From assembly GCA_026390165.1 (NCBI GenBank), contig JAPLGM010000029.1, positions 34,996 through 98,995 of the forward strand: a stretch of DNA of 64,000 bases, written 5' to 3'. This document shows, one piece after another, positions 8,707-18,318 of this stretch (its first letter is position 1; each line of letters starts with the position of its first letter). The notes beneath the pieces are model-generated. The model saw only the letters and a program-made list of their open reading frames with translations, was not told the origin of the DNA and did no database searches. The position numbers and the translations under genes were made by a program. The stretch is from Campylobacterales bacterium (GTDB taxonomy: Bacteria > Campylobacterota > Campylobacteria > Campylobacterales > Sulfurimonadaceae).

Positions 8707-9750
8707 TTAGAAACTGAATCCAATCTCGTTCCTTTTTAAATCGGCTTTAACCATCATTGCACAAAGCTCTTCAAGAGTACATTTGGGTTCCCAGCCTAAA
8801 ATATCTTTTGCTTTTTGTGGATTACCGATGAGCAGTTCTACTTCGCATGGTCTGTAAAATTTCGGATTTACTTTCACTAAAGTTTTACCCGTAGCTTTAT
8901 CAACTGCAATTTCATTTTCTTCACTACCACTAAACTCTAGCTCTATCCCTGCAGCTTTAAATGCCATCGTCACAAAATCTCGGACGGTTTCTGTTCTATT
9001 CGTTGCGAGAACATACGTATCAGGTTTATCTGCTTGGAGCATGAGATACATCCCCTCCACATAATCTTTTGCATATCCCCAGTCTCTTTTTGCATCCATA
9101 TTACCAAGCTCTAAACACTCTAACTTGCCAAGTTTGATTTTTGCAACACTATCAGTAATCTTACGTGTCACAAACTCTCGTCCACGTAATGGTGACTCAT
9201 GGTTAAAGAGTATCCCGCTGCATCCGAAGATATTGTAAGACTCTCTGTAGTTAATAACCATCCAGTGAGCATAAAGCTTTGCTACGCCATACGGACTTCT
9301 AGGGTACAACTGCGTTTTCTCGGTTTGAGGAACTTCTTGAACCAATCCAAACATTTCCGATGTCGAAGCTTGATAAAACTTGATCTTCGGATTGACAATA
9401 CGGATAGCTTCGAGTAAATGCACACAGCCCAAACCGGTAATATGAGCAGTAGCGAGTGGCTGATCAAAAGAAACCCCTACAAAACTTTGCGCCGCAAGAT
9501 TATAAATCTCATCGGGTTGAATTTCCGCTACCATTCGAATACTGTTAGCTTGATCAGTGAGATCGTATTCTACTAAATGCAAATTGGGATGATTAGTAAT
9601 CCCAAGCTCTTCCATTCTCCAAAAATTGACCGAAGAAGTACGACGATATGCTCCATATACTTCATACCCTTTTTCGAGTAAAAGTTCTGCCAAATAGGCT
9701 CCGTCTTGTCCTGTGACTCCTGTAATAATTGCTTTTTTACGATTCTGCAT
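8707..9750 (-). CDS. gmd: GDP-mannose 4,6-dehydratase
   Basis: The 347-aa protein is an extended short-chain dehydrogenase with the NADP-binding [15 protein letters not shown] motif near the N-terminus. The STSEMFG segment and the YGVAK catalytic Tyr-Lys pair follow, then the Gmd signature [17 protein letters not shown]. It converts GDP-D-mannose to GDP-4-keto-6-deoxymannose, the precursor of GDP-fucose, GDP-rhamnose, GDP-perosamine or GDP-colitose. No fcl, rmd or per gene follows in the window, so the end product is open; the manC relic downstream suggests loss of part of this pathway. It is the last but two gene of the main minus-strand locus. Confidence 0.93.
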   Translation of the reverse strand: MQNRKKAIITGVTGQDGAYLAELLLEKGYEVYGAYRRTSSVNFWRMEELGITNHPNLHLVEYDLTDQANSIRMVAEIQPDEIYNLAAQSFVGVSFDQPLATAHITGLGCVHLLEAIRIVNPKIKFYQASTSEMFGLVQEVPQTEKTQLYPRSPYGVAKLYAHWMVINYRESYNIFGCSGILFNHESPLRGREFVTRKITDSVAKIKLGKLECLELGNMDAKRDWGYAKDYVEGMYLMLQADKPDTYVLATNRTETVRDFVTMAFKAAGIELEFSGSEENEIAVDKATGKTLVKVNPKFYRPCEVELLIGNPQKAKDILGWEPKCTLEELCAMMVKADLKRNEIGFSF

Positions 9751-9786
9751 TTAGTGCCTCACTGTACTGAATTTTGATTTTTGTCA

Positions 9787-10929
9787 TTATTGTTTCCATT
9801 CCTTATAGAGTAAATCAACTTTGTCTTCAAACTCTTTTTCAAACCGTTCTTTACTGAAACGCAATGCGCTTTGTCGTATTATAACCTTATTAAACTTTGA
9901 ACTATTTTGCTCAAATAACTCAACAGCATTCAAAAGTGATGGGATTGATTGTTCTTCAAAAAATATTCCTGTATCACTTTCTTTTACATTCTTCGTACCC
10001 GCACAGCTACCAATGATCGTTTCTAAAGTTGCACCCTTCCCAAATGCAATCACAGGAATACCGCACGCTTGAGCCTCGATTGGAGCTATACCAAAATCCT
10101 CTTCGGCAGCAAAAATATATGCTTTAGATTTTTGTATGATGTTTTTCATATTTTCAAATGATTGGTAGCCTAAAAGTTCGACGTTTTTACCCGCTTTGGC
10201 TTTGATTTTTTCCCAGTCTGGTCCCGTACCTATTACGATTAATTTATGATTAGTTTGAGACATCGCTTCGACGATAAGATCAATCTTTTTATACGGAACC
10301 ATCCGTGATGATGTTACATAGTAATTTTCTGTAATATCACCTATGGTAAAACTGCTAGTATCGACAGGGGGATAAATGACATCAGCTTTTTTCCCGTAAA
10401 TTTTTTCGATCCGACGAGCTATATAATGAGAGATAGCAATATAATGATCAACACGATGCGCTGTTGAAACATCCCATAAACGTATTTTATGGAGAAAATA
10501 TTTTGCAAGCCATCCTTTGAGCCCTTTGTCGAGCCCACTTTCTCGTAAATATTGAAAATGCAGATCCCATGCATAGCGAATAGGTGAATAGACATAGCTG
10601 ATATGAAGCTGATCTGGACGTGTTAATACTCCTTTTGCCACAGCATGAGAGGATGAGAGGATCACCTCATACTCACTCAAATCAAACTGTTCAACAGCCA
10701 GTGGAAATAAAGGGAGATAATTTCGATATTTTTTCTTGGCGAATGGCAAATTTTGGATAAAAGAAGTTTGAGCTTTTTTACCTTTTAGGATAATCTCTCG
10801 ATCTTTGTCGCTCAAAAAATCGATCAGACTATAAACATCAAAATCATCCCAAATATTCGTAAAACTTTCCACACATCTTTCAGCTCCTCCAAAATCATTT
10901 AACCAATCATGCACTAATGCTTTTTTCAT
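9787..10929 (-). CDS. Glycosyltransferase family 4 (WbaZ-like, probably mannosyl/deoxyhexosyl)
   Basis: This 380-aa GT-B enzyme opens with the MKKALVHDWLNDFGGAERC motif typical of the WbaZ/WbdB group. It has a C-terminal nucleotide-sugar domain with YYVTSSRMVPYKKIDLIVEA, VIGTGPDWEKIK and the ExFGIAPIEAQACGIPVIAFGKG motif at about 275-300. Such enzymes add mannose or a related sugar from a GDP-sugar to the growing lipid-linked repeat unit in the cytoplasm. Its position directly upstream of gmd supports use of a GDP-sugar. The gene starts immediately after the RhuM-PLD gene stop with a gap of three bases, so that foreign gene is in the same transcript. Confidence 0.88.
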   Translation of the reverse strand: MKKALVHDWLNDFGGAERCVESFTNIWDDFDVYSLIDFLSDKDREIILKGKKAQTSFIQNLPFAKKKYRNYLPLFPLAVEQFDLSEYEVILSSSHAVAKGVLTRPDQLHISYVYSPIRYAWDLHFQYLRESGLDKGLKGWLAKYFLHKIRLWDVSTAHRVDHYIAISHYIARRIEKIYGKKADVIYPPVDTSSFTIGDITENYYVTSSRMVPYKKIDLIVEAMSQTNHKLIVIGTGPDWEKIKAKAGKNVELLGYQSFENMKNIIQKSKAYIFAAEEDFGIAPIEAQACGIPVIAFGKGATLETIIGSCAGTKNVKESDTGIFFEEQSIPSLLNAVELFEQNSSKFNKVIIRQSALRFSKERFEKEFEDKVDLLYKEWKQ

Positions 10930-10932
10930 ATT

Positions 10933-11793
10933 TTACTTCAACCTTCCTATCATCTCAAATGTTTCTTTATCCATCTTTGAAAAACCAAACCATTTATTTC
11001 CTAAGTCTTTCAAACTTGCACCTATATGGTAAAACTCATTTTCATCGATTATCAAAAATCTATCGTGTGATAAATCAAATTTTTTTATTTCTATTGCAGG
11101 GTATTGACTATTGTATTTTTTCAAATCAAGTTCTAATTGCTTTGATATATTTTTTGTATAGATAGTTGCTTCACATTTTTGTACTCTTTTTGAAAGTAGT
11201 AAAAGCACACTTTCATCTACATAGTTATCTATAAGTACGATGGAATTTTTTGCACTCTTGATGATGTCACTCACAAAAGCATAAGCATCAAACATTTGTC
11301 CATCATAAAATATTCCACTTTTAGTTTTAATGGATTGATCTTCGAGCGAGTTTGAGATATTTTCTACTTTCATTTTAAGTACGGTTATATCATTTTCCAG
11401 CTCTCTAAATCTTTGGTTCGTAATCTTTTCAGTGTTGATCACATAGCCATCGGTCATGTAGCTTTTTAGAACAGAGGTTGCCCATTGTCTAAACTTTGTT
11501 GCTTTTATGGAATTGACTCTATAGCCAACAGAGATAATGACATCAAGATTATAATGCTCAATTTCTCTTTTTACTTCTCTTTTTCCTTCTTGTTGAACTA
11601 TTAAGTATTTCTGAATAGTTCGATTTTCAAAAAGCTCTTCTTCTTTATATATCGCCTTGATGTGCATATTGATATTGGGAACAGTCACTTCAAAAAGCTC
11701 AGCTATTTGTTTTTGCGTAAGCCAAATCGTATCCTCATTGACAGAAACATTAAGTTCTAGTTCACCATCATTGTACACCACTAAATCACTCAT
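10933..11793 (-). CDS. RhuM-family N-terminus fused to a phospholipase D-like domain
   Basis: The 286-aa protein begins like RhuM/virulence proteins: IWLTQKQIAELFEVTVPNIN at about 24-43, EGKREVKREIEHYNLDVIISVGYRV at about 70-94 and RQWATSVLKSYMTDGYVI, a Bro/phage-antirepressor-like DNA-binding unit. After a short coiled segment the C-terminal 120 residues differ: FYDGQMFDAYAFVSDIIKSAKNSIVLIDNYVD followed by LSHDRFLIIDENEFYHIGASLKDLG. That is the H-x-R-x-(4)-D/G-x-S pattern of a PLD-like nuclease half, with K replaced by R in HxK. The fusion suggests a DNA-targeting or toxin activity. It lies between two glycosyltransferase genes with no obvious biosynthetic role. Function is inferred. Confidence 0.75.
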   Translation of the reverse strand: MSDLVVYNDGELELNVSVNEDTIWLTQKQIAELFEVTVPNINMHIKAIYKEEELFENRTIQKYLIVQQEGKREVKREIEHYNLDVIISVGYRVNSIKATKFRQWATSVLKSYMTDGYVINTEKITNQRFRELENDITVLKMKVENISNSLEDQSIKTKSGIFYDGQMFDAYAFVSDIIKSAKNSIVLIDNYVDESVLLLLSKRVQKCEATIYTKNISKQLELDLKKYNSQYPAIEIKKFDLSHDRFLIIDENEFYHIGASLKDLGNKWFGFSKMDKETFEMIGRLK

Positions 11794-11855
11794 ATCAATA
11801 CCTCTTTATTGGATGTCGCAAATTGCGATTTCCAATTTTCCAGTTCTTTTCTCAT
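11790..11855 (-). pseudogene. 21-codon ORF resembling an ORF6N-domain tail
   Basis: A tiny frame starts with an ATG that overlaps the TGA of the upstream glycosyltransferase (ATGA) and ends in a TGA that overlaps the ATG of the RhuM-PLD gene (ATGA). It encodes [20 protein letters not shown] plus I. The segment ELENWKSQFATSNKE resembles a conserved block of ORF6N-domain phage proteins. It may be a relic left by insertion of the RhuM-type gene, or a short coupling peptide that keeps ribosomes on the polycistronic message. The assignment to ORF6N is from memory of the family and needs a search. Confidence 0.45.
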
Positions 11856-12895
11856 CTCAACCTCTCAATAACATCAACAATCTTCTTCGCCGACTCTTCC
11901 CAACTAAACCGTTTGATATTTTCAAAACCTTTGACCCGTAGCTCATTTTGCAACGCCTCGTCTTCCAATACCATTTTTATCTTTTCAGCTATGTCTTCTA
12001 CGCTGTAGGGATTACAATACACAACACTATCGCCACACACTTCTGGGAGGCTGGCAACATTCGAAGCAATAACGGGACAACCACATGATTGTGCTTCTAG
12101 CGGTGGTATTCCGAAACCTTCGTAAAAGGATGGGTATATAAAAAGTGATGCCCTATTGTACAACTCAACTAATTCTTCATCACTAACATATCCTGTAAAC
12201 TTTATATCTTCAGATAAATCATCAACACTTAATGAAGAAAACACTTTATTTTGCTGCCCCACAATCATGAGTGAATACTCCGTATGATTAGCAAATATAT
12301 CAATAATATTTTTAAGATTTTTTCGAGGGTCTATCGAACCTACAGCTAATGCGAAATGTTCTCTTTGGGATAGTTTATTTTCAAAAATATCGGAATGCGC
12401 ACCATAAACAACATCTATCTTTGATTCAGACAGCTTATATACTTCCATCATTTCTTGTTTTATAAATTCACTATCCGTCAAGATATGTTTTGAATTTTTC
12501 AGTATTTTAGGAATTAATAAATTATATGACAAAGCAAATTTTTTTGAAAACCATTCAGGATGATGATAAAAGGCTAAATCATAGACTGTAACAACTTTAT
12601 TTTTATAAAATATGGGAGCGGTATTGGCGAGATTCAGAAGCAATGGTTTACCATTTTTAGAAAGAAAATACGGTAAATCTATCTGCTCCCATAAATGACC
12701 TGTAAGATTACCCACTACTTTTACATCAAGCTCTTTTGCTAATTCAGTATGAATAATATTTTTTGCTGATACGAACTGTACTTTATCACCTAAAATATTT
12801 TTGAGCTGCTTTGAAATTTCAATAGCAAATCGTTGGACACCTGTTATATTTTGAGTTAAAAATCGGGCATTAATTATAAAATGATAATTGTTCAT
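11852..12895 (-). CDS. Glycosyltransferase family 4
   Basis: The 347-aa GT-B enzyme has an N-terminal acceptor half with [19 protein letters not shown], a glycine-poor loop typical of WbpX/WbdA-type enzymes. The donor half carries [21 protein letters not shown] at about 180-200, [20 protein letters not shown] and the [19 protein letters not shown] motif at about 262-280 with two glutamates. It would transfer a hexose or deoxyhexose within the O-antigen repeat unit. Start and stop overlap the neighbours (wzy upstream by four bases), so it belongs to the same tightly packed operon. Donor specificity cannot be read from sequence. Confidence 0.87.
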   Translation of the reverse strand: MNNYHFIINARFLTQNITGVQRFAIEISKQLKNILGDKVQFVSAKNIIHTELAKELDVKVVGNLTGHLWEQIDLPYFLSKNGKPLLLNLANTAPIFYKNKVVTVYDLAFYHHPEWFSKKFALSYNLLIPKILKNSKHILTDSEFIKQEMMEVYKLSESKIDVVYGAHSDIFENKLSQREHFALAVGSIDPRKNLKNIIDIFANHTEYSLMIVGQQNKVFSSLSVDDLSEDIKFTGYVSDEELVELYNRASLFIYPSFYEGFGIPPLEAQSCGCPVIASNVASLPEVCGDSVVYCNPYSVEDIAEKIKMVLEDEALQNELRVKGFENIKRFSWEESAKKIVDVIERLR

Positions 12896-14103
12896 GCATT
12901 TAACCTATCAAAATATTTCATTTTTACACCAAGATACAAAAATGGTAAAATAAGACTAACAAAATGCATTGATGAACCTGACAGCAATGAAGTAACGAAT
13001 AAACCAAACACAATTGATTTGTATTGAAAACTTTCTTCATTACAATTCATTTGTTTATAAAAATATAACTTGTAAAAAAATGTGCAATAAATAAAAATTC
13101 CAATAATTCCAAATTCTACAATAATTCTTCCAAGAAAACTATCCTCATACTCAAATCCTGCATTCCCTGCACCGATTCCAAATGGATGATCAACCAAAGA
13201 AGTAAATCCGCTAAACAAAGCAAATAAATGACCTATAGAAGATTCGAAGTATAAATAAAGAAACAATGACATTGCACCGACAAGTAGAATGTATATAGGT
13301 ATTTTTATTTTCGGATACTTAAGTGAAGAAAAGTACATCAGTACAAAAACAACTTCAAACATATAGCCTTTTGTTTTTGATATTATCCCAACAAAGAGAC
13401 TTAATAAAAATAATAATGATGTGAAAGAAAAATATTTTTTGATACTAAAAAAAACAAGCACACTAACCCAGCCAAGCACATGCCCTGATTCTATTGGTGA
13501 ACCAGTTAATGTTCCATACCTTGTTATTGGGTTAATAGCATCATAATTACTATACATATTATCAATGGAATCATTATTAAGAAAACCAGTAAATTTAGAT
13601 GAGTTATCAACAATCATATCCTGACTGGATAAAAATAATTCTAAAAAGCCTACCTCTTTCCAAAACACCTGAGGAGTTTTAATCAATTCAAATATTAAAA
13701 TGATTAAAGCAAAAAAAATTAAAATAATAGCAATTCTTCTGATATCATTCTGTCGATAGAAATAATAGCCAACTAATATCAAAAATGCAAATATTGTAAA
13801 ATCTTTAAAACTTCTAATAGCTTGAAATAAATTCGAATGAAAGACAATTAAACTAAATACAATTGATAATAGTATAATAAAAATATAAATATAAATAAAT
13901 CTTAACGATTTAGACATATGAATAACTTTTTTATTGATAAAGTACAATAATAATAAAATAATAAATAAAATAATTGTAGGCTCTTTAAATAGCTTCTGTA
14001 CTAATAAAGCCGAATCAGTAGATGATAAATTGAAAAATATGATACCCAACCATGATGACATAATCGCAAAAACAACATAAAGTATTTTAAAATTATTATT
14101 CAT
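12892..14103 (-). CDS. O-antigen polymerase (Wzy-like)
   Basis: The 403-aa protein is almost entirely hydrophobic with about ten to twelve transmembrane helices and a large periplasmic loop around residues 160-200. This is the typical build of Wzy polymerases or WaaL ligases. Sequence conservation in this family is very low, so the call rests on topology, length and place between glycosyltransferases and downstream of wzx. The loop and the segment DHPFGIGAGNAGFEYEDSFLG resemble the 'GxGxG...ED' part of Wzy_C proteins. It would join repeat units at the periplasmic face. Base composition is very AT-rich, like the whole wzy-wzx block. Confidence 0.75.
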   Translation of the reverse strand: MNNNFKILYVVFAIMSSWLGIIFFNLSSTDSALLVQKLFKEPTIILFIILLLLYFINKKVIHMSKSLRFIYIYIFIILLSIVFSLIVFHSNLFQAIRSFKDFTIFAFLILVGYYFYRQNDIRRIAIILIFFALIILIFELIKTPQVFWKEVGFLELFLSSQDMIVDNSSKFTGFLNNDSIDNMYSNYDAINPITRYGTLTGSPIESGHVLGWVSVLVFFSIKKYFSFTSLLFLLSLFVGIISKTKGYMFEVVFVLMYFSSLKYPKIKIPIYILLVGAMSLFLYLYFESSIGHLFALFSGFTSLVDHPFGIGAGNAGFEYEDSFLGRIIVEFGIIGIFIYCTFFYKLYFYKQMNCNEESFQYKSIVFGLFVTSLLSGSSMHFVSLILPFLYLGVKMKYFDRLNA

Positions 14104-14104
14104 T

Positions 14105-15226
14105 TTAAAATAACTCTCTAAACTTACAAATTACATTTTTTGGAGAAGTTTCAATAGACTTGAGTATTATATTTTCTGTTAATTTTAAAATAATATTTTT
14201 ATCAATAATTAATTTTTTAATTGCTAAAGCTAAACTACTAGAATCTCCTTCTATGAATTTTAAACAATTTATTTCATCTTCCAAATCATTAAAGGTATTT
14301 ATATCTGACACTATCATTGGCTTACCAAATGCCATAGCCCATTTCATAGGTCCACTAGAAGAACCTGTTTGGATAGTTCTATATGGTAATACTAAAAAAT
14401 CTATGCTACTATAAAAAATTGGCATTTCTTCATCTTCTAAAAATCCATTGAACTCAACGATATTATCTAGCTCATTTTCATGAACAAAAGTTTTTAATTC
14501 ATTATAATACTTTCTATCACCATTACTAATACAGTCACCTGCTATAGAAACTTTAATCTTATCCCTTATCTCGACATCTAATATTGATATAGCTTTTAAT
14601 AATAGATCAACGCCTTTATGCTTTGCAATGAAACCATTAAATCCTATAATAATTTTTTCATCTATAATATTCACTTCATTTTTTTTCAACTTTGTATCAA
14701 AAAAATTCATGAGAGGAATAAAAAAAACATCATTGATTTTTTTTGTCTTCATCATTAATAATGCTTTTTTAGATAACACTATAAAGCTATTTCGTTTGAA
14801 GAAACTTTTTTCTATGCTCTTTCCTAATGTCATATTGAATATTCTTCTTATTATTCTAATAACTTTGTATTGTTCATATTTCCAAAAAAATTGAAATAAA
14901 TTATTAATACTTTTGGGAGCATCGTGTAAAACTACAAATGACTTCGTATCAATATAGTGTTGAATATATTTCAAAATAAAAAACTCTCTCGTTTCATTTA
15001 GCCCTATTTCAGTTAATATATAGTCAAAATTATTTAATATATTTTTCTCTAATAAAACATCAATTTCTAAAAATGTATTATTACTTTTATTTATAAGTTC
15101 ATTAAAATCTACTAAAATATAATCATCTTTAGCATATTTTTTACTCATTTCTAAGAATAGTTGAGAATATTTTCTAATACCTGACTTACTTATCTCTTGT
15201 GGTCTAATATATAGTATTCTTTTCAT
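14105..15226 (-). CDS. Glycosyltransferase family 4
   Basis: The 373-aa protein starts with ILYIRPQEISKSGIRKYSQ, a typical acceptor-side loop. The donor half has KIIIGFNGFIAKHKGVDLLLKAI, VSIAGDCISNG, IVEFNGFLEDEEMPIFYSSIDFLVLPYRTIQTGSSSGPMKWAMAFGKP. The last segment replaces the classic ExxGxxxxE motif with a variant seen in some GT4 enzymes. It would add one sugar of the repeat unit at the cytoplasmic membrane. The gene is extremely AT-rich, with three 8-base A or T runs between 14680 and 14750. It overlaps the downstream end of the GT2 gene by four bases. Confidence 0.8.
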   Translation of the reverse strand: MKRILYIRPQEISKSGIRKYSQLFLEMSKKYAKDDYILVDFNELINKSNNTFLEIDVLLEKNILNNFDYILTEIGLNETREFFILKYIQHYIDTKSFVVLHDAPKSINNLFQFFWKYEQYKVIRIIRRIFNMTLGKSIEKSFFKRNSFIVLSKKALLMMKTKKINDVFFIPLMNFFDTKLKKNEVNIIDEKIIIGFNGFIAKHKGVDLLLKAISILDVEIRDKIKVSIAGDCISNGDRKYYNELKTFVHENELDNIVEFNGFLEDEEMPIFYSSIDFLVLPYRTIQTGSSSGPMKWAMAFGKPMIVSDINTFNDLEDEINCLKFIEGDSSSLALAIKKLIIDKNIILKLTENIILKSIETSPKNVICKFRELF

Positions 15227-16269
15227 GAATATTTTCTCTGTATCTCATCAAAGCTATTATTTTCAAAAACAATATCAAATATTAAAATTGCTCTTTTAAA
15301 ATCTTTTTTTATAAATATAGCCGAACATATTCTTAATAGATAGCGAATATAAAAAATAAATATATACTGTGAATAAAAGCTTTCAGTGAATTTCATATGA
15401 CTGTTAATCATATAATATGTAGATAACAAAGATTGTTTTTTTATCTCTTGATTACTACCGATAGATGCTCCCTCTTTATGATAAACAATACTACTTCTAC
15501 ATACATCAGAAGTGAAATTTTTATTTTTGCCTCGAATTGCCCAATCTAACTCTTCAAAATACAAAAAATATTTTTCTTCCATTAAGCCAACTTTATTAAT
15601 AAAGTTTTTTGATACAAACATTGAAGCACCAATAATGTAATCTATACTTTCTTGTTTATTCAAGTCTTTAGTTAATTCTAATTGAGCTGTAAAAGGATTA
15701 TATCTACCGCCTATACCTTGTAAAACATTTTGATTATAGTAGAAATATAACATTGAGCCTAAAATACCTATAGAATTTTTATTTGATTCAAAATATTTTA
15801 TTTGACAATTCAGACTATCTCTCTCTATAACCGTATCATTATTCAAAAGCCATACATACTCAAAATCATCTTTTTCTAAAGCATATTTGATCCCTATATT
15901 ATTCCCGGCTGCAAAACCACCATTTTCTCCTGCTTGGATAAAAATCAGTGGGTTGTTATATTCTGACTCTTTTATTTGATCTCCGCCACTTAATGCTTCC
16001 TCTTTGGTGTAGTAAACATAATCCAGTGGTTTTGGCTCATAAGGCTGGCTAAGGTGCTTTAATTGCGAGTTTTCATCATAAATGACCTCTTGCTTTCCTT
16101 CTGCCCAAGCCTTGATATACTCCATCGAATTATTGGGTGAGTCATTGTCTACTACTATGATTTGATAGTTTTCATAGTCGTTCTTTAGCACACTTTCCAG
16201 ACACTCTATTGTGTCTTTCCAACCATTGTAATTTAGGAGAATGATGTAGACTTTTTTATTTAGCATCAA
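15223..16269 (-). CDS. Glycosyltransferase family 2 (rhamnosyltransferase-like)
   Basis: The 348-aa GT-A enzyme begins with VYIILLNYNGWKDTIECLESVL and VDNDSPNNS, then has the GGFAAGNNIGIKYAL block and the DxD-like LLNNDTV metal site. A C-terminal YFLYFEELDWAIRGK segment carries the ED acceptor motif. This arrangement matches the WbbL/RfbF-type rhamnosyltransferase subfamily. A charged insert of about 45 residues (residues 58-103) lies between the nucleotide-binding strand and the GGF motif, longer than usual. It probably adds a deoxyhexose to the repeat unit. It overlaps both neighbouring genes by a few bases, so translation is coupled. Confidence 0.85.
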   Translation of the reverse strand: MMLNKKVYIILLNYNGWKDTIECLESVLKNDYENYQIIVVDNDSPNNSMEYIKAWAEGKQEVIYDENSQLKHLSQPYEPKPLDYVYYTKEEALSGGDQIKESEYNNPLIFIQAGENGGFAAGNNIGIKYALEKDDFEYVWLLNNDTVIERDSLNCQIKYFESNKNSIGILGSMLYFYYNQNVLQGIGGRYNPFTAQLELTKDLNKQESIDYIIGASMFVSKNFINKVGLMEEKYFLYFEELDWAIRGKNKNFTSDVCRSSIVYHKEGASIGSNQEIKKQSLLSTYYMINSHMKFTESFYSQYIFIFYIRYLLRICSAIFIKKDFKRAILIFDIVFENNSFDEIQRKYS

Positions 16270-17320
16270 TTGTATCTCTTATTATTTTTAGATATTCAAA
16301 TCCATGCTTTTTATCCGGTTCCAGATATGTACCTTCTGCCCATTCATTCCAGGCATTGATAAAAATATATTCTGAATTATTTTCTTTTGCTTTTTCTACT
16401 TGTTTAGCAAAGTAATGTTTAAATTTTTCAGATGACATACCTCTAAATATAAGACCCTTTATACCTTTTCTTGCAGTATTATCCCAGTCTATAAATGATC
16501 CTAAAAACATTTTTCTATTTTCAAAAGTTTGAAATTTTCTTTTTATTATCAGTTTCCAAATATAATCGTAACTTCTTGTAGTAATAGCTTTGTAAAATAC
16601 AAAATTATATATTTTATCAATAATTTTTTGTTTTGTAGAAATAAATTCACTAACTGTGTACATCGGTTCAAATTCTACCATAGCAGATGACTTTTCAACA
16701 AAAGGTGAATTTTGAAATGAATTGAAAGTTTCTACTAGATAAATTCCATCAAATCCATTTTGAACAGCTAGTCTCTCCCAACAACAATACATTTCGTTTA
16801 CATTAGGTATATTTTCAGTTCTATATATTAAGAACATTGGTTTGTTATCTATTTTAATATATCTATCATCTTTAAAAAATTGAAGCAGATAGTCAAAATG
16901 TTTTTCCCACTCTTTCTCATTTCCATATTCCTGTGGCATTAAGACATTTGTATTTTGCCCATCCCATGTTCTTGCCCACGGTTCATTTGCCCATGAAAAA
17001 CAAAATGGAATAGTTACTTCTTTATCTTTGAGCATATTTTCAAGCGGCTTTTCTAAAAGTTTTGTACCATTAAACCAGTAATGATAATAACAAAATCCAT
17101 AAATTCCATGTTCTTGGGCTATCTTTGACTGCCATTTCATAACTTCAACATCAGATAAATCATAATAGTTATCATTTAGTGGTTCTCTTGGTTGTCGATG
17201 CCCTTCAAATAGAGGTTTAGCTTTTTTGACATTTGTCCAATCTGTAAAGCCTTTACCCCACCATTTATTATTTTCAGGTATTTCATGAAATTGTGGTAGA
17301 TAGAATGCTAATATTCTCAT
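16256..17320 (-). CDS. WbsX-type glycoside hydrolase (GH99-like domain)
   Basis: The 354-aa protein has the signature of WbsX/GH99-like proteins of O-antigen clusters. These are AFYLPQFHEIPENNKWWGKGFTDW at the N-terminus, then REPLNDNYYDLSDVEVMKWQ, GIYGFCYYHYWFNGTKLLEKP, PFCFSWANEPWARTWDG and, near the end, YIFINAWNEWAEGTYLEPD. The related GH99 enzymes are endo-mannosidases. In polysaccharide loci these proteins are common, but their role (trimming, transfer or quality control of the glycan) is not settled. No signal peptide is seen, so it acts in the cytoplasm. It lies between two GT2 genes with short overlaps, so it is an integral member of the operon. Confidence 0.88.
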   Translation of the reverse strand: MRILAFYLPQFHEIPENNKWWGKGFTDWTNVKKAKPLFEGHRQPREPLNDNYYDLSDVEVMKWQSKIAQEHGIYGFCYYHYWFNGTKLLEKPLENMLKDKEVTIPFCFSWANEPWARTWDGQNTNVLMPQEYGNEKEWEKHFDYLLQFFKDDRYIKIDNKPMFLIYRTENIPNVNEMYCCWERLAVQNGFDGIYLVETFNSFQNSPFVEKSSAMVEFEPMYTVSEFISTKQKIIDKIYNFVFYKAITTRSYDYIWKLIIKRKFQTFENRKMFLGSFIDWDNTARKGIKGLIFRGMSSEKFKHYFAKQVEKAKENNSEYIFINAWNEWAEGTYLEPDKKHGFEYLKIIRDTIDAK

Positions 17321-18318
17321 TATTCTTCCTTTTTAATGCTATTATTTAAATTGTTTAATTTAAACATATTTATAAACTTATTGATTACTTTTAATGGAAA
17401 TTTGCCCAAGTATACGAGTGTAAACTTTATTAAAAAACCAAACCAAACTCCATTAAGTCCATAAGTTAAATATTCGTATTCTTTAGAATTTTGTTTTATT
17501 TTTTCTTGAATACTTATTGCTAGTAGTCTAGGTAATAAATCTTTTAAAATAGATTTATTAAAAATTTTTCTCATGACATAAATATTAAAACCTTGCTTAG
17601 GTGCATGCTCAAGTAATAATTTTTTCCATTGATATGCAAATGCATATATAATTCTATAATTCCCGGAATAGGCAGCTCGTATCGCTATACAAGGCTTTCC
17701 AATAATTACTACATTTTTTGACAATTGTAGTAAATCAACTAATGCATATGATAATAAAATATCAGTTCCTATATAATTTTCAATATTTTTATTCATTGTC
17801 CATTTTTCTCTTTTTACAACAAAAGATGAAACAAATGTAGCCCATATCCAAATTGATGATAAAAATTGATTCATATCAGTATATACATAATCATTATTTG
17901 AAATAAATATTCTATCATAACTCGTCATTTTATTTGGATTAAAACTTTCACTAAATATAACGCCATTTAAGAAAATGAAATCTAAGTCTTTATTAATAAA
18001 AGTAAGAATCTTTGCTAATGCATCGTCAATTAACAAATCATCATCAGATAGTATATGAACATAATGACCAGACGCTTCAAATACACATTTATTTATATTA
18101 GCATCAATACCTATATTGGTTGTATTTCTGATATACTTTACTCTATTTTGATATTTCTGAATTAAATTTGCAGTATTATCTTCAGATGCATTATCTACTA
18201 TAATTACTTCAATATCTAGTCTATTACCTACTTGGCTTAATACGCTTTCAATTGTCAATTGAAGTAAGTCACATCTATTGTAAGTAGGAATCGCAATTGT
18301 CAGTATGTAATTATTCAT
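17320..18318 (-). CDS. Glycosyltransferase family 2 (abequosyl/tyvelosyltransferase-like)
   Basis: The 332-aa GT-A protein opens with LTIAIPTYNRCDLLQLTIES and IIVDNASEDNTANLI, followed by the DDDLL metal-binding motif around residue 92. The layout and length resemble WbaV/RfbV, which transfer 3,6-dideoxyhexoses such as abequose or tyvelose in Salmonella. That fits the CDP-dideoxyhexose genes upstream, but the link is inference from context. The C-terminal part has a hydrophobic helix (WFGFLIKFTLVYLGKF) that may attach it to the membrane. It overlaps wzx by eight bases. Very AT-rich. Confidence 0.8.
   Translation of the reverse strand: MNNYILTIAIPTYNRCDLLQLTIESVLSQVGNRLDIEVIIVDNASEDNTANLIQKYQNRVKYIRNTTNIGIDANINKCVFEASGHYVHILSDDDLLIDDALAKILTFINKDLDFIFLNGVIFSESFNPNKMTSYDRIFISNNDYVYTDMNQFLSSIWIWATFVSSFVVKREKWTMNKNIENYIGTDILLSYALVDLLQLSKNVVIIGKPCIAIRAAYSGNYRIIYAFAYQWKKLLLEHAPKQGFNIYVMRKIFNKSILKDLLPRLLAISIQEKIKQNSKEYEYLTYGLNGVWFGFLIKFTLVYLGKFPLKVINKFINMFKLNNLNNSIKKEE

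Noticed and set aside
11657..12008. Plus-strand frames over the RhuM/glycosyltransferase junction
   Set aside because: They are antisense to well-supported genes, lack ribosome-binding sites and show no family features.
14680..14750. Three 8-base A/T homopolymer runs within a glycosyltransferase gene as a phase-variation switch
   Set aside because: The gene is so AT-rich that such runs are expected; phase-variable genes in this phylum usually use longer G/C tracts, and the frame is intact.
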